This document shows, one piece after another, positions 27,846 to 38,841 of a stretch of 64,000 bases of DNA. Position 1 is the stretch's first letter. Every line of letters starts with the position of its first letter. The stretch spans positions 23,507 to 87,506 of the forward strand of contig JAJRSD010000060.1 of the NCBI GenBank assembly GCA_024278975.1, given 5' to 3'. Source of the DNA: Bacteroidota bacterium (GTDB lineage Bacteria; Bacteroidota; Bacteroidia; Bacteroidales; Prolixibacteraceae). The notes under the pieces were generated by a model. The model made no database searches and was not told the DNA's origin. It saw nothing but the letters and a program-made list of their open reading frames with translations. Position numbers and translations under genes: made by a program.

Positions 27846-29834
27846 CTATTTTATAATAACTTTTTGCGAATATTTTCTATCATTCGAAATTGATTGAATG
27901 ACATAAATTCCTCGTGGAGTTTTGTATGATGGTACTGTTGTAATTACCTCCGGTTTAACAACTGAATAAATTAAAGAGCCTGTAATACTGTAAATATTAA
28001 TAAGTTCTGTAGGTTCGTTTGAACTTAGCCTTATAATTAATTCATCAAAATTATTCTGATAAGATACAAAAGGTGACTCTTTTTGAAGATTATAATTGAT
28101 AGCCGCGGTTGCGCGATCAAAAGAAATTTTATCGATATTAAAAAGGGGGTCGCTTAAAACCGAAAAACGCATAATTTGGTTGCCTGCATATAAATACATT
28201 TTTGTTGAAACAGGTTTTGTGTTTAGCCAGCTCCAGCTTTGCAGTGCTGTCATAATTTCCGATTTAACAGTATCAACCTTAATCTGAAAAGTGCCGCCAC
28301 CGTACATCGCAGCAATATATGCAGTAACATTGTACCAGCCTTCAAATTTAACAACTACAGAATATTCGTACCACTCTCCTGCGAATGCATTTCCAATGTG
28401 ATATCCATCATTTCCTCTACTGTAAATATCAACATTTTCATTTGGTCTAAAATCTCCCGGAATATTAGTATCAGTCAAGTCGTGATATGCTAAACCTTCT
28501 CCACCATAATCAAAATGTTCGGCTTCAATAATTCCCGGTATTACCATTAATGTGTCGTTGAATGCGGATCTGGTTTTTTTTTCCCAGCTAGGAAAAAATA
28601 ATTGGTATGGGTGTGAATATAAATCTGATGTATCGTTATAATGTGCTACTACCCGATAACTATATTTGCTGTTCATTTCAGGTTTAATATCGTAATACAG
28701 ACTCGAATCGGCATCAATTGTGGCAATATCAGAGTAGTGTTGTTGCGTGCTTAATCGTCGTTGTATTATAATACTATCGTGATTGTGTAGATAATTATTC
28801 CATTTAATTTTAACTATTGAATCCTGAAAAACAGTTGCTTTTGGCCAGGGAGATTTTTCTTTTGTATGCAAAAGAATGTCTTTTACTTCGTCCCAGTCGT
28901 GTTGTTGGCGTTCCATAATTCTGAAATTTCCACCATCGTCCCAGGCGGCACTGGCAAAACCATATTTTTGTGCCAGAGTTGTGTATGTTCTGTAATGGCG
29001 CATTCGTGAGTTGTAATCGCACTTTTTCAGTGCTCCAAATTCTCCCACAAATACCGGAATATTATGTTCTTGAGACCATTCGGAAACTCCCTTGAATTTG
29101 TTGTCTAAAATAGCAATATCTCCTGCTGTTCCCCATGTTCCTTCGCCGACCAATCCAAATTTATATGGGTCGTACGAGTGAAAAGAACCGATTACATAAT
29201 CGTCGTCAGGAATTTGAGCATTTATCAGATCGCCTGAACTACCCCAGTTATTTCCCTGAAAAATGATTAGTCGGGTGGGGTTTGTTTTACGAATAATAGA
29301 GATTATTCGTTGGTGCATGTCGTCGTTATTTGCTTTACTTAAACCGTGCGGTTCGTTTAATACCTCAAAAATAAGGCTGTCTGATTTGTCTTTAAATCGC
29401 TCAGAAATCTGTGTCCAGATACTATCGAAACGGGCTTGGTTTGCTTCACTGTAATTATCTTTTATCCAGTTGTCGTGGTGCGAATTAATAATAATAAACA
29501 GACCTCTTTCCAATCCCCAGTCAACAACTTCTTCTATTCTATTAAGCCATGCTGTTTCAACTTTATAAGGTGGAGTTTTTCCTGTATAGTTATCCCAGCG
29601 TACCGGGATTCTAACCAAATCAAATCCTTCTTCCTTGTACATATCAAAATAGTACTCTTCGGCTTTTGGGTTATTCCATCCGGCTTCAGTTGGTGGCTCG
29701 TGCGTATTTCCAAGATTAATTCCCTTTTGCATTTGTACAATTGCTTCTTGCGGAGTTAATTGTGCAAACAATGAAGAGCCGATAAATACTAAAACAAATA
29801 TAAAGGCAGATATTTTAAAAATTCGATTAAACAT
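27846..29834 (-). CDS. GH5 family endoglycanase with CBM6 and T9SS tail
   Basis: A signal peptide ends near residue 25 (SLFAQ). The GH5 catalytic domain (about 30-335) begins MQKGINLGNTHEPP, has the INSHHDNW motif, the acid/base E161 in EVLNEPHG and the nucleophile E265 in VFVGEFGALK. It is a cellulase-type fold acting on beta-glucan, mannan or xyloglucan; substrate not readable. A short fibronectin-like linker is followed by a CBM6-like domain (~435-575; IIEAEHFDYGGEGLAYHD, GEWYEYSVVVKFEG) and a T9SS sorting domain to the end. It is the first gene of the glycan cluster, with a -7 box TATTTTTG just upstream on the minus strand (29862-29855). Confidence 0.88.
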   Translation of the reverse strand: MFNRIFKISAFIFVLVFIGSSLFAQLTPQEAIVQMQKGINLGNTHEPPTEAGWNNPKAEEYYFDMYKEEGFDLVRIPVRWDNYTGKTPPYKVETAWLNRIEEVVDWGLERGLFIIINSHHDNWIKDNYSEANQARFDSIWTQISERFKDKSDSLIFEVLNEPHGLSKANNDDMHQRIISIIRKTNPTRLIIFQGNNWGSSGDLINAQIPDDDYVIGSFHSYDPYKFGLVGEGTWGTAGDIAILDNKFKGVSEWSQEHNIPVFVGEFGALKKCDYNSRMRHYRTYTTLAQKYGFASAAWDDGGNFRIMERQQHDWDEVKDILLHTKEKSPWPKATVFQDSIVKIKWNNYLHNHDSIIIQRRLSTQQHYSDIATIDADSSLYYDIKPEMNSKYSYRVVAHYNDTSDLYSHPYQLFFPSWEKKTRSAFNDTLMVIPGIIEAEHFDYGGEGLAYHDLTDTNIPGDFRPNENVDIYSRGNDGYHIGNAFAGEWYEYSVVVKFEGWYNVTAYIAAMYGGGTFQIKVDTVKSEIMTALQSWSWLNTKPVSTKMYLYAGNQIMRFSVLSDPLFNIDKISFDRATAAINYNLQKESPFVSYQNNFDELIIRLSSNEPTELINIYSITGSLIYSVVKPEVITTVPSYKTPRGIYVIQSISNDRKYSQKVIIK

Positions 29835-29854
29835 ATATTCCTATTTTAATTTGT

Positions 29855-29862
29855 CAAAAATA
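29855..29862 (-). promoter_or_regulatory. Promoter -7 box of the glycan-degradation cluster
   Basis: On the minus strand the bases read TATTTTTG, an exact TAnnTTTG match 20 bases before the GH5 start codon. No strong -33 TTTG is seen at the ideal distance. Confidence 0.4.
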
Positions 29863-30202
29863 CAATTTGAATTGTAAAATGCTTGTTGAAAACAGAAAAA
29901 AGCGATGAGAATTAATAAAATCAATATCAGGGGGATAGTTGGAACGGGCGTACGACAAAATTCCTAGTTCATAAAAATAGCACGCTGATAACGCTGATGT
30001 AACGGATAGTCGCTGATTTAAGAGTTGAATAATCTGCTAATCAGTTATTTTTAAATTTATCGCTCTGAAAAGTCATCAGGTGAATCATTTAGCAAAAAGC
30101 ACAGAAAATTCAAATCTGGCAATAAGTTGGTTACAAATTCATCAGATGACTAAAATTCTATTTATTTACTTTTTGTAGAGGATTCAAAATTAAAGTTTTA
30201 AC
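29863..30202. other. Intergenic stretch without a recognisable gene
   Basis: No open frame of interest is present. The only structure is the heptamer CGCTGAT repeated three times at 29983, 29992 and 30011 within a degenerate CTGATAACG-like tract, which resembles decayed dispersed intergenic repeats. Confidence 0.5.
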
Positions 30203-30235
30203 AAAAAAAAAGAGCCTGCATAAACAGGCTCTTTT
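30203..30235 (-). terminator. Intrinsic terminator of the lamin-tail protein gene
   Basis: A perfect stem GAGCCTG (30212-30218) / CAGGCTC (30225-30231) with a 6-base loop is followed on the minus strand by an uninterrupted run of Ts. It starts 22 bases after the stop codon of the gene at 30257. The T stretch on the other side makes it potentially bidirectional. Confidence 0.9.
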
Positions 30236-30256
30236 CTATAATTAAGAGAATTAATT

Positions 30257-33200
30257 TTAGTTTTTAATTGCTTTGTAGCGACCTAATAATTTACTGTTAT
30301 CGCTAATAACAATCATATACATTCCGGCAGGTTCTTTATGAAGCGAAACAACTTCGATAGAACTACCAACAATAATATCGCGAATTGCAGAACCGTTGGT
30401 ATTAAATACCTGAACACGGTTTCCTTGTTCTAATCCACTAATGTTTAAATTACCATTGGTTGGATTCGGATACAATTGAATATTGTGGGTCTCAACAATA
30501 TCGGTTGAGGTAAGAGGTGCAATTGTGTACATAACTACAACTTTACCATCGGCAGAGGTAACTTGTACCTTATCGCTGCTTTCAACATCTCCAGATGTTT
30601 TTTCGTTACCATCTTTGTCAACTAAAACAGCAGTTGCTCCCATCGATGGAGTAATATTAGAGTAGAAACCAGAAATTGATTCACCTCTATCAACACCATC
30701 TACAACATAATCTACCTGCCCAATCTGATATACTTTAGATGTAATATATGCAAGGTAAGTAGTTTCAGGAACGTACTTTTCTGCCAGCATTGAGATAAAA
30801 TAAACTTGTGTAACTTCTCCATTTGGCGATGTAACAATAACTTTATCATCGTCGGCAACATATCCTTCAACTCTTTCCAATCCAAATTTATCAGCCAAAA
30901 CCATAGATGCACCTGCGGATACAACTAAATTAGACAAGAACGAACGAACATCTGTTCCACGAGGTACATAATGAATTAATACATCTTTCTGAACAACGTC
31001 ATAAACATTTGATGTAATGAATGCATCTTTGTCTGAAACATCAGGAATTAGTTGATAGAGAATTTTTGTTACTCCATTTTCAGCAGTTACCTCGATATAA
31101 GTGTTACTATTAACAGTTACATTTACATAAGTGGTGTCGAAGTTCATCATTTGTAGTGGAACATAAGCACCGTTTCCATCAACAATATCATAATTAGCTC
31201 CGGCAGGAGCGGTAATGTTGGCAATAATAGTTTTAAGAGAAGTACCGTACTCAAAACCTGTAACTGTTCCTGCGCCTGTTTCTGCTTCTTCGTTTGCACT
31301 TTTGGGATCTGATTGTACTTCAATAGTATATTTATTTGAAGATAGCAGAGCATCAGAACTTAATCCGTTGTCAGTAACCTCGATTATATATTTTGAAGTA
31401 TTTGTACTATCGGCAGACATAACAACCAAAGTGTCGTTGATACTTAATACGTCACCGCCAGTCAATTCAGAGCCATCAGCAGTTGCTTTTAAAGTAAGTG
31501 TTTGTTTTTCGTTTGCTTTGATAATATTAGCCAAAAATTCAGTTGCAGTAACTCCTGTAACCGGACCTCTAATGTCTTCGTTCATCGAATAACCTTCGCT
31601 AACTTTATATACAACCGAGCTTATAGTTGACATAAAATGTGTTGGTGTATTGTAGAAGTGTTTACCAATATCATAAGCAACCGCTAGAATATTGTATGGC
31701 CATCCGTATCCTAATCCATCGTATTTAGCATTTGTTGTCTCTATCCATTCTGAATTATCAGGATCTGTTCCAAACGAACCTTCAAAATCTTTGTTTCCTG
31801 TATAAATATCAGGTTTTCTAACATAACTGGTAATCATACCCCCTGGGTGACCTCCAACAACCCAAGTTGAACCATCTGCCATACCAAAGTTTTCGATAAG
31901 TTCGAAATCATTTGGATCGTTAGCTGGTTTTAAACCATTTTTAACAGAGTCGTTTAATATCTTAAACATATACCAGTTAGAATTATTCCATTTACGAATT
32001 GGGCTACCATTTCCACTAATATCCTCGCCCCATGGATTATAAAAATTACCATTGGCAGATTCAATATTATTAAACTGAACATCTAACTCTCCGGGTACAG
32101 GCCAAACATAATCTGGTCCCCATGGAAATTTAATAAATGCAGTTTGCCAAATACCTCCAAAAGCAAATACATCACCTGGCATCACAATTGGGTTTACATT
32201 AATGTCTTGTACCAAAATACCGGGAGTTACCTGCCATGTAGCTTCGTCAACCCATTTATATCCGGGAACATATTTGTCGAACCTGTCTAACCACTCTCCC
32301 GGATCCATTCTTGATTGGATTACTCCTGCCGGATCTGTATTCCATGCCATAGCAATCATATAATTACTCAGGTCGAGAGGTTGATTGCCCGGATTACATA
32401 TTTCACCAAAACTGTTGCTCCATGATTCCCAGAACACAAGTTCGGAAAGGAATGGCTCTGCATGATAAGGTTGAACATTAACCGGATTTTTCTCTTTTAC
32501 AAGCTCTACGTTGTAGTGGGTAACAGTTGTGTCGTCTTCAGCCGTCACAGTAAAGGTGATAGTTCTGTCTTCAGTAGTTCCACTTAAACTAGTTGCACGT
32601 TTTACATCTACTTTAGCATTGGTACTTTCCGGTTTTCCTACGAGTGCAGGTATTCCGGCAACATCGAGAGGAACCTGAACGCGATAGTTGTAAAGTGTTG
32701 GTCCGAAGCCGGGAATAGTATCACCTATCCAGCCAAAAATACCGTAATAAAATTCAGGAATATCCGGCCATGTAATGGCAAATAAATTAGCCTGATCATT
32801 TTTTCTAAGAGCAGTTACAGCAATATAATAGCTTTTAACTGTTCCGTTACTTGCAGTAACTTTTAGCATGTCTCCATCTACTAAATCTGCTCTTTTAGTA
32901 CCGCCAACAAATTCAAATTCCCATGTTGCATTAGCTGGTTTTTCGAGGCGAGCCAACAGCGAATCTGTACGTGTTGCATAAGGAATTCCTCCTCTGATTC
33001 CCCAGATTGTATCATTACCTTCTTTATGCGTAGTTACTCTTGGCCAACTCAATATTCCGGCATCATTAGCATCTCTCCAAAAGCCGCCACCATCCATTTG
33101 GGCAACCGGAACAACCATGTTTGCATCGGCGGTAGGATCTGCAACAATAATATCGAACATTCCTTTTTCGCCAACGTTACCGGCAACAATAACTTCCAGT

Positions 33201-34165
33201 TGGTCGCCTGTATAAGCAGCAAAACTTGCAGAGTCTTCCAAAACCGGAGCAACATGATAAATCCACGCAATACCCGGTTTTTTTTCCATCAGTTCCATTA
33301 CACCATCTGCTCTTCTTGTTCCCCAGGGTACGGTAATTGTTTTGCCTGCAAAATCAACATTGGCAACATCACTTATTAATGTGTTTTCATCTAAATGATA
33401 ATCTCCGTGGTTACCTACTGTCCACATTACATCGCGCCAGCTATTCTGATTCGGCTCCAAAACAACAATCCATTCCGAGTCATCTTCTCCAATTCCACGA
33501 GCATTTGCAAAATCGAGGTTACCTGTTTTAACACTGTATTTTCTAATTAAAATAGCATCGTTGGTTGCATCTGTTACACCCGCAACATCATAAGGGTAAG
33601 CAGCATTAAGTCCGTTATATCCGTCAAATACACCACCAACTTGATCGAGAACAACCGAGTCGGTTTCGTTAATGTGTTGTCTGATAAAGAAGCAGCTACG
33701 TCCTCCGGCGATGTCGCCAAACATTTCAGCACCACCCGGATGGATACTATCACCACCGCCTGCATTGTTTCTCTCTTCAACGTGGATAAGCATATCTGCC
33801 AAAGTCCAGAACTCATCTTTTGTAACTTTCTCTCTTGGCCACGCCAAACCTTTTTTAAACTCTTTTGGTTCAAAATCATAAGCTCCGGCAATAACAAAAC
33901 TAGCTCCAGGTGCCAGTAAATAGTTGGGCAACATAAAACGGCGTGTTGGAATTGGTTCCCATGGTGGAGGTCCCCAAGGTCTGATTTCTCCCCACTCGAT
34001 TACCCCTAAATCTACAGCTACATCGCCCATATTCGTTATTTCGAAATAGGCATCAGCCTGATTGGCAAGTTTGGCTTCTGAAATAATTAAGCCCCTAATA
34101 GTGTCTTGAGCACTCAAAACACCACCAGATAATAATAACGCAAAAAGTAAAAATTTTAATCTCAT
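30257..34165 (-). CDS. Large secreted lamin-tail-domain protein with C-terminal tandem repeats and T9SS tail
   Basis: The frame is open to 34219, but the ATG at 34165 starts a clean signal peptide (MRLKFLLFALLLSGGVLSAQ), giving 1302 residues. The N-terminus is a lamin-tail-like domain (GLIISEAKLANQADAYFEIT, LAPGASFVIAGAYDF), and a second such domain appears mid-protein (FSELVFWESWSNSFGEICNP, MPGDVFAFGG). The last third has about four repeats of 80-100 residues with the pattern ITSxVYxV ... FLSNI ... DKxG ... DxVxVTSxDG. A T9SS domain ends the protein (IQLYPNPTNGNLNISGLEQG). Probably a cell-surface or extracellular structural/adhesive protein; enzymatic motifs were not found. Confidence 0.82.
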   Translation of the reverse strand: MRLKFLLFALLLSGGVLSAQDTIRGLIISEAKLANQADAYFEITNMGDVAVDLGVIEWGEIRPWGPPPWEPIPTRRFMLPNYLLAPGASFVIAGAYDFEPKEFKKGLAWPREKVTKDEFWTLADMLIHVEERNNAGGGDSIHPGGAEMFGDIAGGRSCFFIRQHINETDSVVLDQVGGVFDGYNGLNAAYPYDVAGVTDATNDAILIRKYSVKTGNLDFANARGIGEDDSEWIVVLEPNQNSWRDVMWTVGNHGDYHLDENTLISDVANVDFAGKTITVPWGTRRADGVMELMEKKPGIAWIYHVAPVLEDSASFAAYTGDQLEVIVAGNVGEKGMFDIIVADPTADANMVVPVAQMDGGGFWRDANDAGILSWPRVTTHKEGNDTIWGIRGGIPYATRTDSLLARLEKPANATWEFEFVGGTKRADLVDGDMLKVTASNGTVKSYYIAVTALRKNDQANLFAITWPDIPEFYYGIFGWIGDTIPGFGPTLYNYRVQVPLDVAGIPALVGKPESTNAKVDVKRATSLSGTTEDRTITFTVTAEDDTTVTHYNVELVKEKNPVNVQPYHAEPFLSELVFWESWSNSFGEICNPGNQPLDLSNYMIAMAWNTDPAGVIQSRMDPGEWLDRFDKYVPGYKWVDEATWQVTPGILVQDINVNPIVMPGDVFAFGGIWQTAFIKFPWGPDYVWPVPGELDVQFNNIESANGNFYNPWGEDISGNGSPIRKWNNSNWYMFKILNDSVKNGLKPANDPNDFELIENFGMADGSTWVVGGHPGGMITSYVRKPDIYTGNKDFEGSFGTDPDNSEWIETTNAKYDGLGYGWPYNILAVAYDIGKHFYNTPTHFMSTISSVVYKVSEGYSMNEDIRGPVTGVTATEFLANIIKANEKQTLTLKATADGSELTGGDVLSINDTLVVMSADSTNTSKYIIEVTDNGLSSDALLSSNKYTIEVQSDPKSANEEAETGAGTVTGFEYGTSLKTIIANITAPAGANYDIVDGNGAYVPLQMMNFDTTYVNVTVNSNTYIEVTAENGVTKILYQLIPDVSDKDAFITSNVYDVVQKDVLIHYVPRGTDVRSFLSNLVVSAGASMVLADKFGLERVEGYVADDDKVIVTSPNGEVTQVYFISMLAEKYVPETTYLAYITSKVYQIGQVDYVVDGVDRGESISGFYSNITPSMGATAVLVDKDGNEKTSGDVESSDKVQVTSADGKVVVMYTIAPLTSTDIVETHNIQLYPNPTNGNLNISGLEQGNRVQVFNTNGSAIRDIIVGSSIEVVSLHKEPAGMYMIVISDNSKLLGRYKAIKN

Positions 34166-34479
34166 AGTAATAGTTTTTATGTTAATAAATAATAAATAAT
34201 TTGTCTCAAATTGCGGCATAAATATATAAATTAAGAAACAGTAAAAAAAAATTTTTTTGTATTATTTACAATAAGTTTTGGAAATAATTATTGTCATTAA
34301 AAGTTAAACGTTGTATTACATGATGTTACATTGATATATTTACTAAATAGTACAACTATATTATTTCAATTATTTTGAGAATAAGTATTGTTAAGGCAAC
34401 TTATACAGAACAATTATTATCTCTGTTACACAATTTACATAAAAGTAAAACGATATTTTTTCTATGCAGTACAATTAAT
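34166..34479. other. Divergent intergenic region between the lamin-tail gene and secA
   Basis: This very AT-rich stretch holds the 5' regions of two divergent genes. I see no further gene. A frame continuous with secA runs through its right end from a TTG at 34375, but it lies upstream of the likely secA promoter. Confidence 0.5.
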
Positions 34480-34487
34480 TACATTTG
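34480..34487 (+). promoter_or_regulatory. secA promoter -7 box
   Basis: The bases TACATTTG, followed by C, match TAnnTTTG exactly. A T-rich partial -33 box lies 18-20 bases upstream. Transcription would start near 34492, which rules out the longer upstream extension of the secA frame and supports the ATG at 34525. Confidence 0.55.
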
Positions 34488-34524
34488 CACCTGTTTAATT
34501 TTATTGAATAAATTATTTTTAGAA

Positions 34525-37500
34525 ATGACATTTATTACCAAAATACTCGGGAAAATACTCGGGAATAAATCGGAAAGAGATATTAAGGAAGTGGCTCCTG
34601 TTATTGAAAAAATAAAATTGGAGTACGACCGGATTACTAAACTTTCGAATGATGGTTTGCGGGAAGAATCGGATAAATTAAAGGATATTATTAGCAATCA
34701 CATAAAACCTGAGGTTGATAAAATAGCTCAACTTAAAAAAGATGTTGAGGCTGCTGAAATCGAGGAGAGTGAAAAGCTATACGAAAAAATTGATAAGCTG
34801 GATGAGTTAATCACAGAAAAAACAGATAAAATTTTGACTGAAATTCTCCCAGCAGCTTTCGCATTAGTTAAAGAAACTGCAAAGCGTTTTTTCGATAATG
34901 AAAATATTGTAGTAATTGCCAGAGAATTAGATAAAGATTTGGCTGCCACGCGCGATAGTATTTTAATTGATGGAGATAAGGCGATTTGGAAAAACAGATG
35001 GTTGGCCGGTGGTACTGAAATTACCTGGAACATGATTCATTATGATGTGCAATTAATTGGTGGAATAGTACTTCATAATGGTAACATTGCTGAGATGGCA
35101 ACGGGTGAAGGTAAAACTTTAGCCGCAACTCTACCGGTATTTTTAAATGCTCTCACACATAATGGTGTACATATTGTTACGGTTAACGATTATCTCTCGA
35201 AACGTGATGCCGAGTGGATGGGACCAATTTATGAGTTTCATGGATTAACAGTTGACTGTATAGATAAACACCAGCCAAACTCCGAAGCACGCCGAAAAGC
35301 ATATAACGCCGATGTTACATTTGGTACAAACAACGAATTCGGTTTCGATTATTTGCGCGATAATATGGCAATTAATCCTGAAGATTTAGTTCAGCGTAAA
35401 CCTAATTATGCAATTGTTGACGAGGTTGACTCGGTTTTGGTTGACGACGCACGAACACCTTTAATTATATCGGGACCGGTACCAAAAGGAGACGACCAGC
35501 AATTTGAAGAGTTAAAAGGTTACATCGAAAAATTGTATAAACAGCAGCGAGAGTTGGTTAACCATATTTTTATCGATGCCAAAAAACTTTTAACAAAAGA
35601 AAATGCCACGTCCGACGAGAAAAAGGAAGGTGGCCTGTTATTGCTGCGTGCACATAAAGGTATGCCCAAAAATAAATCGATAATTAAATTTTTGAGCGAA
35701 GAGGGAATGAAGTCTGTTATGCAGAAAACGGAAAACCTTTATATGCAGGAGAATAGCAAAAATATGCATATTGTTACCGACCCTCTCTATTTTATTATCG
35801 AAGAGAAACAAAATTCGGTTGAATTAACTGATAAAGGAATTGACGAAATCTCGACTGATTTCGAGGATAAAGAGTTTTTTATTCTACCCGATATGGGCGA
35901 AAAAATGGTCGATCTGGAAAACTCAGGACTTTCGCCGGAAAAATTACAGGAAGAGAAAGATAAACTGCTACAAGATTATTCGGTAAAATCTGAACGCGTT
36001 CATACAATTAATCAATTATTTAAAGCATATACCATGTTCGAAAAAGATGTGGAATATGTTGTAATAGATAATAAGGTTAAAATTGTTGACGAGCAAACAG
36101 GTCGTATTATGGAGGGCCGACGTTATTCCGACGGGTTACATCAGGCAATTGAAGCTAAAGAGAGAGTAAAAGTAGAAGCTGCAACACAAACATTTGCTAC
36201 AATTACACTCCAGAATTATTTTAGAATGTACCATAAACTTGCAGGAATGACTGGTACAGCCGAAACTGAAGCTGGAGAATTGTGGGACATTTATAAATTG
36301 GAGGTTGTTGTAATTCCTACCAACCGACCTATTATTCGCGACGACCGTGAAGATTTGGTTTACAAAACCAAGCGCGAAAAATATAATGCGGTGAGCGACG
36401 AGATTGTAAAACTAAACAAAGCCGGACGTCCGGTTTTGGTTGGTACAACTTCGGTTGAAATTTCGGAACTGCTTAGCCGGATGTTAAAAATAAAAGGTGT
36501 TAAACACAATGTGCTGAATGCGAAGTTACACGCTCGCGAGGCAGACATTGTTGCCGAAGCCGGTCATGCCGGAACAGTAACCATTGCAACAAATATGGCG
36601 GGTCGTGGTACCGATATTAAACTTACCGACGAAGTGAAAAAAGCCGGAGGTTTGGCAATTATTGGTACCGAGCGGCACGATTCTCGTCGAGTTGACAGAC
36701 AGTTGCGTGGACGTGCCGGAAGGCAGGGAGACCCGGGTTCGTCGCAGTTTTATGTTTCGTTGGAAGACAATTTAATGCGCCTGTTCGGTTCCGATAGAAT
36801 TACAGGAATAATGGATAAACTGGGATTGGAGGAAGGCGAAGTAATTCAGCACTCCATGATTTCTAAATCCATAGAACGTGCACAGAAAAAAGTTGAGGAG
36901 AACAACTTTGGAATTCGTAAACGATTGTTGGAATACGACGATGTTATGAATTCGCAACGTGAAGTGGTTTACAGAAAACGTAAACACGCGTTGTTTGGCG
37001 AACGCCTTGAAGTTGATGTGTTAAATATGATGTACGACTCGGTGGAAGAGTTGGTTAATGAATATCACGGGGAGAATATGTTTGAAGATTTCAATATGGA
37101 ATTGATGCGTTTGCTCTCTTTGGAATCACCTGTTTCGGAGGAGGAGTTCAGCGACTTAAAACCAGATGAAATTTCGCAGAGTATTTATGGGAAAATGATT
37201 GATGGTTATAAACGTAAAGTTGAAACTATTTCGAAACAGGCATTTCCGGTAATTAAAAATGTTTACGAAACTAAAAAAGAGGTTTATAAAAATATAGTTG
37301 TCCCGATTACCGACGGTAAAAAAGTTTTCCAGATAATTTGTAATCTCGAAAAAGCTTACGAGAATAATGGAAAAGAGCTTGTAAAATCGTACCAAAAACA
37401 GATTGTTTTAAATACAATAGACGAAGCATGGAAAGAGCAACTTCGCGAAATGGATGATCTGAAACAGTCGGTGCAAAATGCTTCTTACGAACAAAAAGAC

Positions 37501-37839
37501 CCACTCTTAATTTATAAATTAGAGTCGTTTAACTTGTTTAAAGAGTTGATTGTTAGAGTAAATAAAGATGTTGTTTCCACTCTAATGAAAGGGCAGATTC
37601 CAATTCAAAGAGCCGATCAGGTTCGCGAAGCTTCAGTAAGAAAACGTACCGATATGAGCCGTTACAAAACACAGAAGTCTGAATTGCCCGGCGCCGAAAA
37701 TGCGATGGATGGAGCAAATACAGATACTCAGGAACGTTCGAAGCCGCAGCCGGTAACAGTAGAAAAAAAGGTTGGACGCAACGATCCTTGTCCGTGTGGA
37801 AGTGGTAAGAAATATAAACAGTGCCACGGAAGAGGGTAA
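34525..37839 (+). CDS. secA: Preprotein translocase ATPase SecA
   Basis: SecA drives Sec-dependent export through SecYEG. The 1104-residue protein from ATG 34525 has Walker A ([14 protein letters not shown]), the [19 protein letters not shown] motif II region, [29 protein letters not shown], and the arginine-finger segment [15 protein letters not shown]. It ends in a SEC-C zinc-binding tail ([15 protein letters not shown]). It is longer than E. coli SecA (901) because of an extra segment after motif II, as is usual in Bacteroidota. The N-terminus contains a direct repeat encoding KILGKILG. Confidence 0.97.
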   Translation: MTFITKILGKILGNKSERDIKEVAPVIEKIKLEYDRITKLSNDGLREESDKLKDIISNHIKPEVDKIAQLKKDVEAAEIEESEKLYEKIDKLDELITEKTDKILTEILPAAFALVKETAKRFFDNENIVVIARELDKDLAATRDSILIDGDKAIWKNRWLAGGTEITWNMIHYDVQLIGGIVLHNGNIAEMATGEGKTLAATLPVFLNALTHNGVHIVTVNDYLSKRDAEWMGPIYEFHGLTVDCIDKHQPNSEARRKAYNADVTFGTNNEFGFDYLRDNMAINPEDLVQRKPNYAIVDEVDSVLVDDARTPLIISGPVPKGDDQQFEELKGYIEKLYKQQRELVNHIFIDAKKLLTKENATSDEKKEGGLLLLRAHKGMPKNKSIIKFLSEEGMKSVMQKTENLYMQENSKNMHIVTDPLYFIIEEKQNSVELTDKGIDEISTDFEDKEFFILPDMGEKMVDLENSGLSPEKLQEEKDKLLQDYSVKSERVHTINQLFKAYTMFEKDVEYVVIDNKVKIVDEQTGRIMEGRRYSDGLHQAIEAKERVKVEAATQTFATITLQNYFRMYHKLAGMTGTAETEAGELWDIYKLEVVVIPTNRPIIRDDREDLVYKTKREKYNAVSDEIVKLNKAGRPVLVGTTSVEISELLSRMLKIKGVKHNVLNAKLHAREADIVAEAGHAGTVTIATNMAGRGTDIKLTDEVKKAGGLAIIGTERHDSRRVDRQLRGRAGRQGDPGSSQFYVSLEDNLMRLFGSDRITGIMDKLGLEEGEVIQHSMISKSIERAQKKVEENNFGIRKRLLEYDDVMNSQREVVYRKRKHALFGERLEVDVLNMMYDSVEELVNEYHGENMFEDFNMELMRLLSLESPVSEEEFSDLKPDEISQSIYGKMIDGYKRKVETISKQAFPVIKNVYETKKEVYKNIVVPITDGKKVFQIICNLEKAYENNGKELVKSYQKQIVLNTIDEAWKEQLREMDDLKQSVQNASYEQKDPLLIYKLESFNLFKELIVRVNKDVVSTLMKGQIPIQRADQVREASVRKRTDMSRYKTQKSELPGAENAMDGANTDTQERSKPQPVTVEKKVGRNDPCPCGSGKKYKQCHGRG

Positions 37840-37902
37840 GGTTTCGAGTTCAAGGTTTCGAGTTTAAACGTTGAACTTTAAACTATTTAAAAATATATAA
37901 CT

Positions 37903-38739
37903 ATGATAGATACACTAAGCTTTATTCGCTGGAATGTAAATCCCGAAATATTTCATTTAGGACCACTGTCGGTGCGTTGGTACGGATTGCTTTTTGCTTC
38001 TGGTTTTCTGCTGGGATATTATATTGTAGAACAGATGTTTAAGTGGGAGAATGAAGATGAAAAATGGTTAGACAGTTTATTCTTCTATCTAATTATTGCA
38101 ACTGTTGTCGGGTCGCGTTTGGGGCATGTTTTCTTTTATGGTTGGGACTATTATTCTCAAAACCTTGGTGAGATATTTAAGGTTTGGCACGGTGGTCTTG
38201 CAAGTCATGGTGGTGCGTTGGGAGTTATTTTCGCCATGTATTTACATTCAAAATTTGTAACAAAGCGCTCAATGCTCTGGACCATGGATCGGGTTGTGGT
38301 TCCTATTGCTTTGGTAGCTGCGCTAATTCGTACCGGAAATCTGATGAATTCAGAAATTTATGGTATTGAAACAACACTTCCGTGGGGATTTATTTTTGAG
38401 AGAGATTTAAAACCTGGAGAAATTATTATAAGTCATCCCACACAAATTTACGAAGCGCTGGCATATTTGTCTGTATTTGCAATTTTGATGTTTTTATATT
38501 GGAAAACAAATTCGAGAAACAAGCCTGGATTATTGTTGGGCACATTCTTTATTTTAATGTTTACAGCCAGATTTCTAATCGAATTTGTTAAAAAAGTTCA
38601 GGAGAAATTTGAAGTTGGGATGGCACTGAATATGGGGCAATGGTTAAGTATTCCATTTATTTTATTTGGAATTTATCTGGTTGTTAGGGCAATTCAAAAT
38701 CCTGAAAAAATTTATAAAAGGAAAGTTTTTAAGAAGTAA
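37903..38739 (+). CDS. lgt: Prolipoprotein diacylglyceryl transferase
   Basis: The enzyme attaches diacylglycerol to the lipobox Cys of lipoproteins, in the inner membrane. The protein has the HGGLASHGGALGV motif and the Lgt signature RTGNLMNSEIYG, with conserved Arg, Asn and Glu. About seven membrane helices and 278 residues are typical. It lies 63 bases after secA. The gap holds two direct copies of AAGGTTTCGAGTT. The link to secA suggests an export-related transcription unit. Confidence 0.96.
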   Translation: MIDTLSFIRWNVNPEIFHLGPLSVRWYGLLFASGFLLGYYIVEQMFKWENEDEKWLDSLFFYLIIATVVGSRLGHVFFYGWDYYSQNLGEIFKVWHGGLASHGGALGVIFAMYLHSKFVTKRSMLWTMDRVVVPIALVAALIRTGNLMNSEIYGIETTLPWGFIFERDLKPGEIIISHPTQIYEALAYLSVFAILMFLYWKTNSRNKPGLLLGTFFILMFTARFLIEFVKKVQEKFEVGMALNMGQWLSIPFILFGIYLVVRAIQNPEKIYKRKVFKK

Positions 38740-38841
38740 TCATTTTTAATTAAGGTTAACATTCAGATAAAAGACACAAAGGTATTTTGTTTGCCTGTCT
38801 AAAAGTATTTAATTTGTATATATTCAGAAAAATAGAAAGAT

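Noticed and set aside
29975..30020. CGCTGAT repeats as iterons or an operator array
   Set aside because: Only three unevenly spaced copies in a degenerate tract, far from any start codon on the correct side; more like decayed repeat DNA.
34375..34524. N-terminal extension of secA from a TTG start
   Set aside because: The promoter -7 box at 34480-34487 would lie inside it, and family SecA proteins begin at the ATG 34525.
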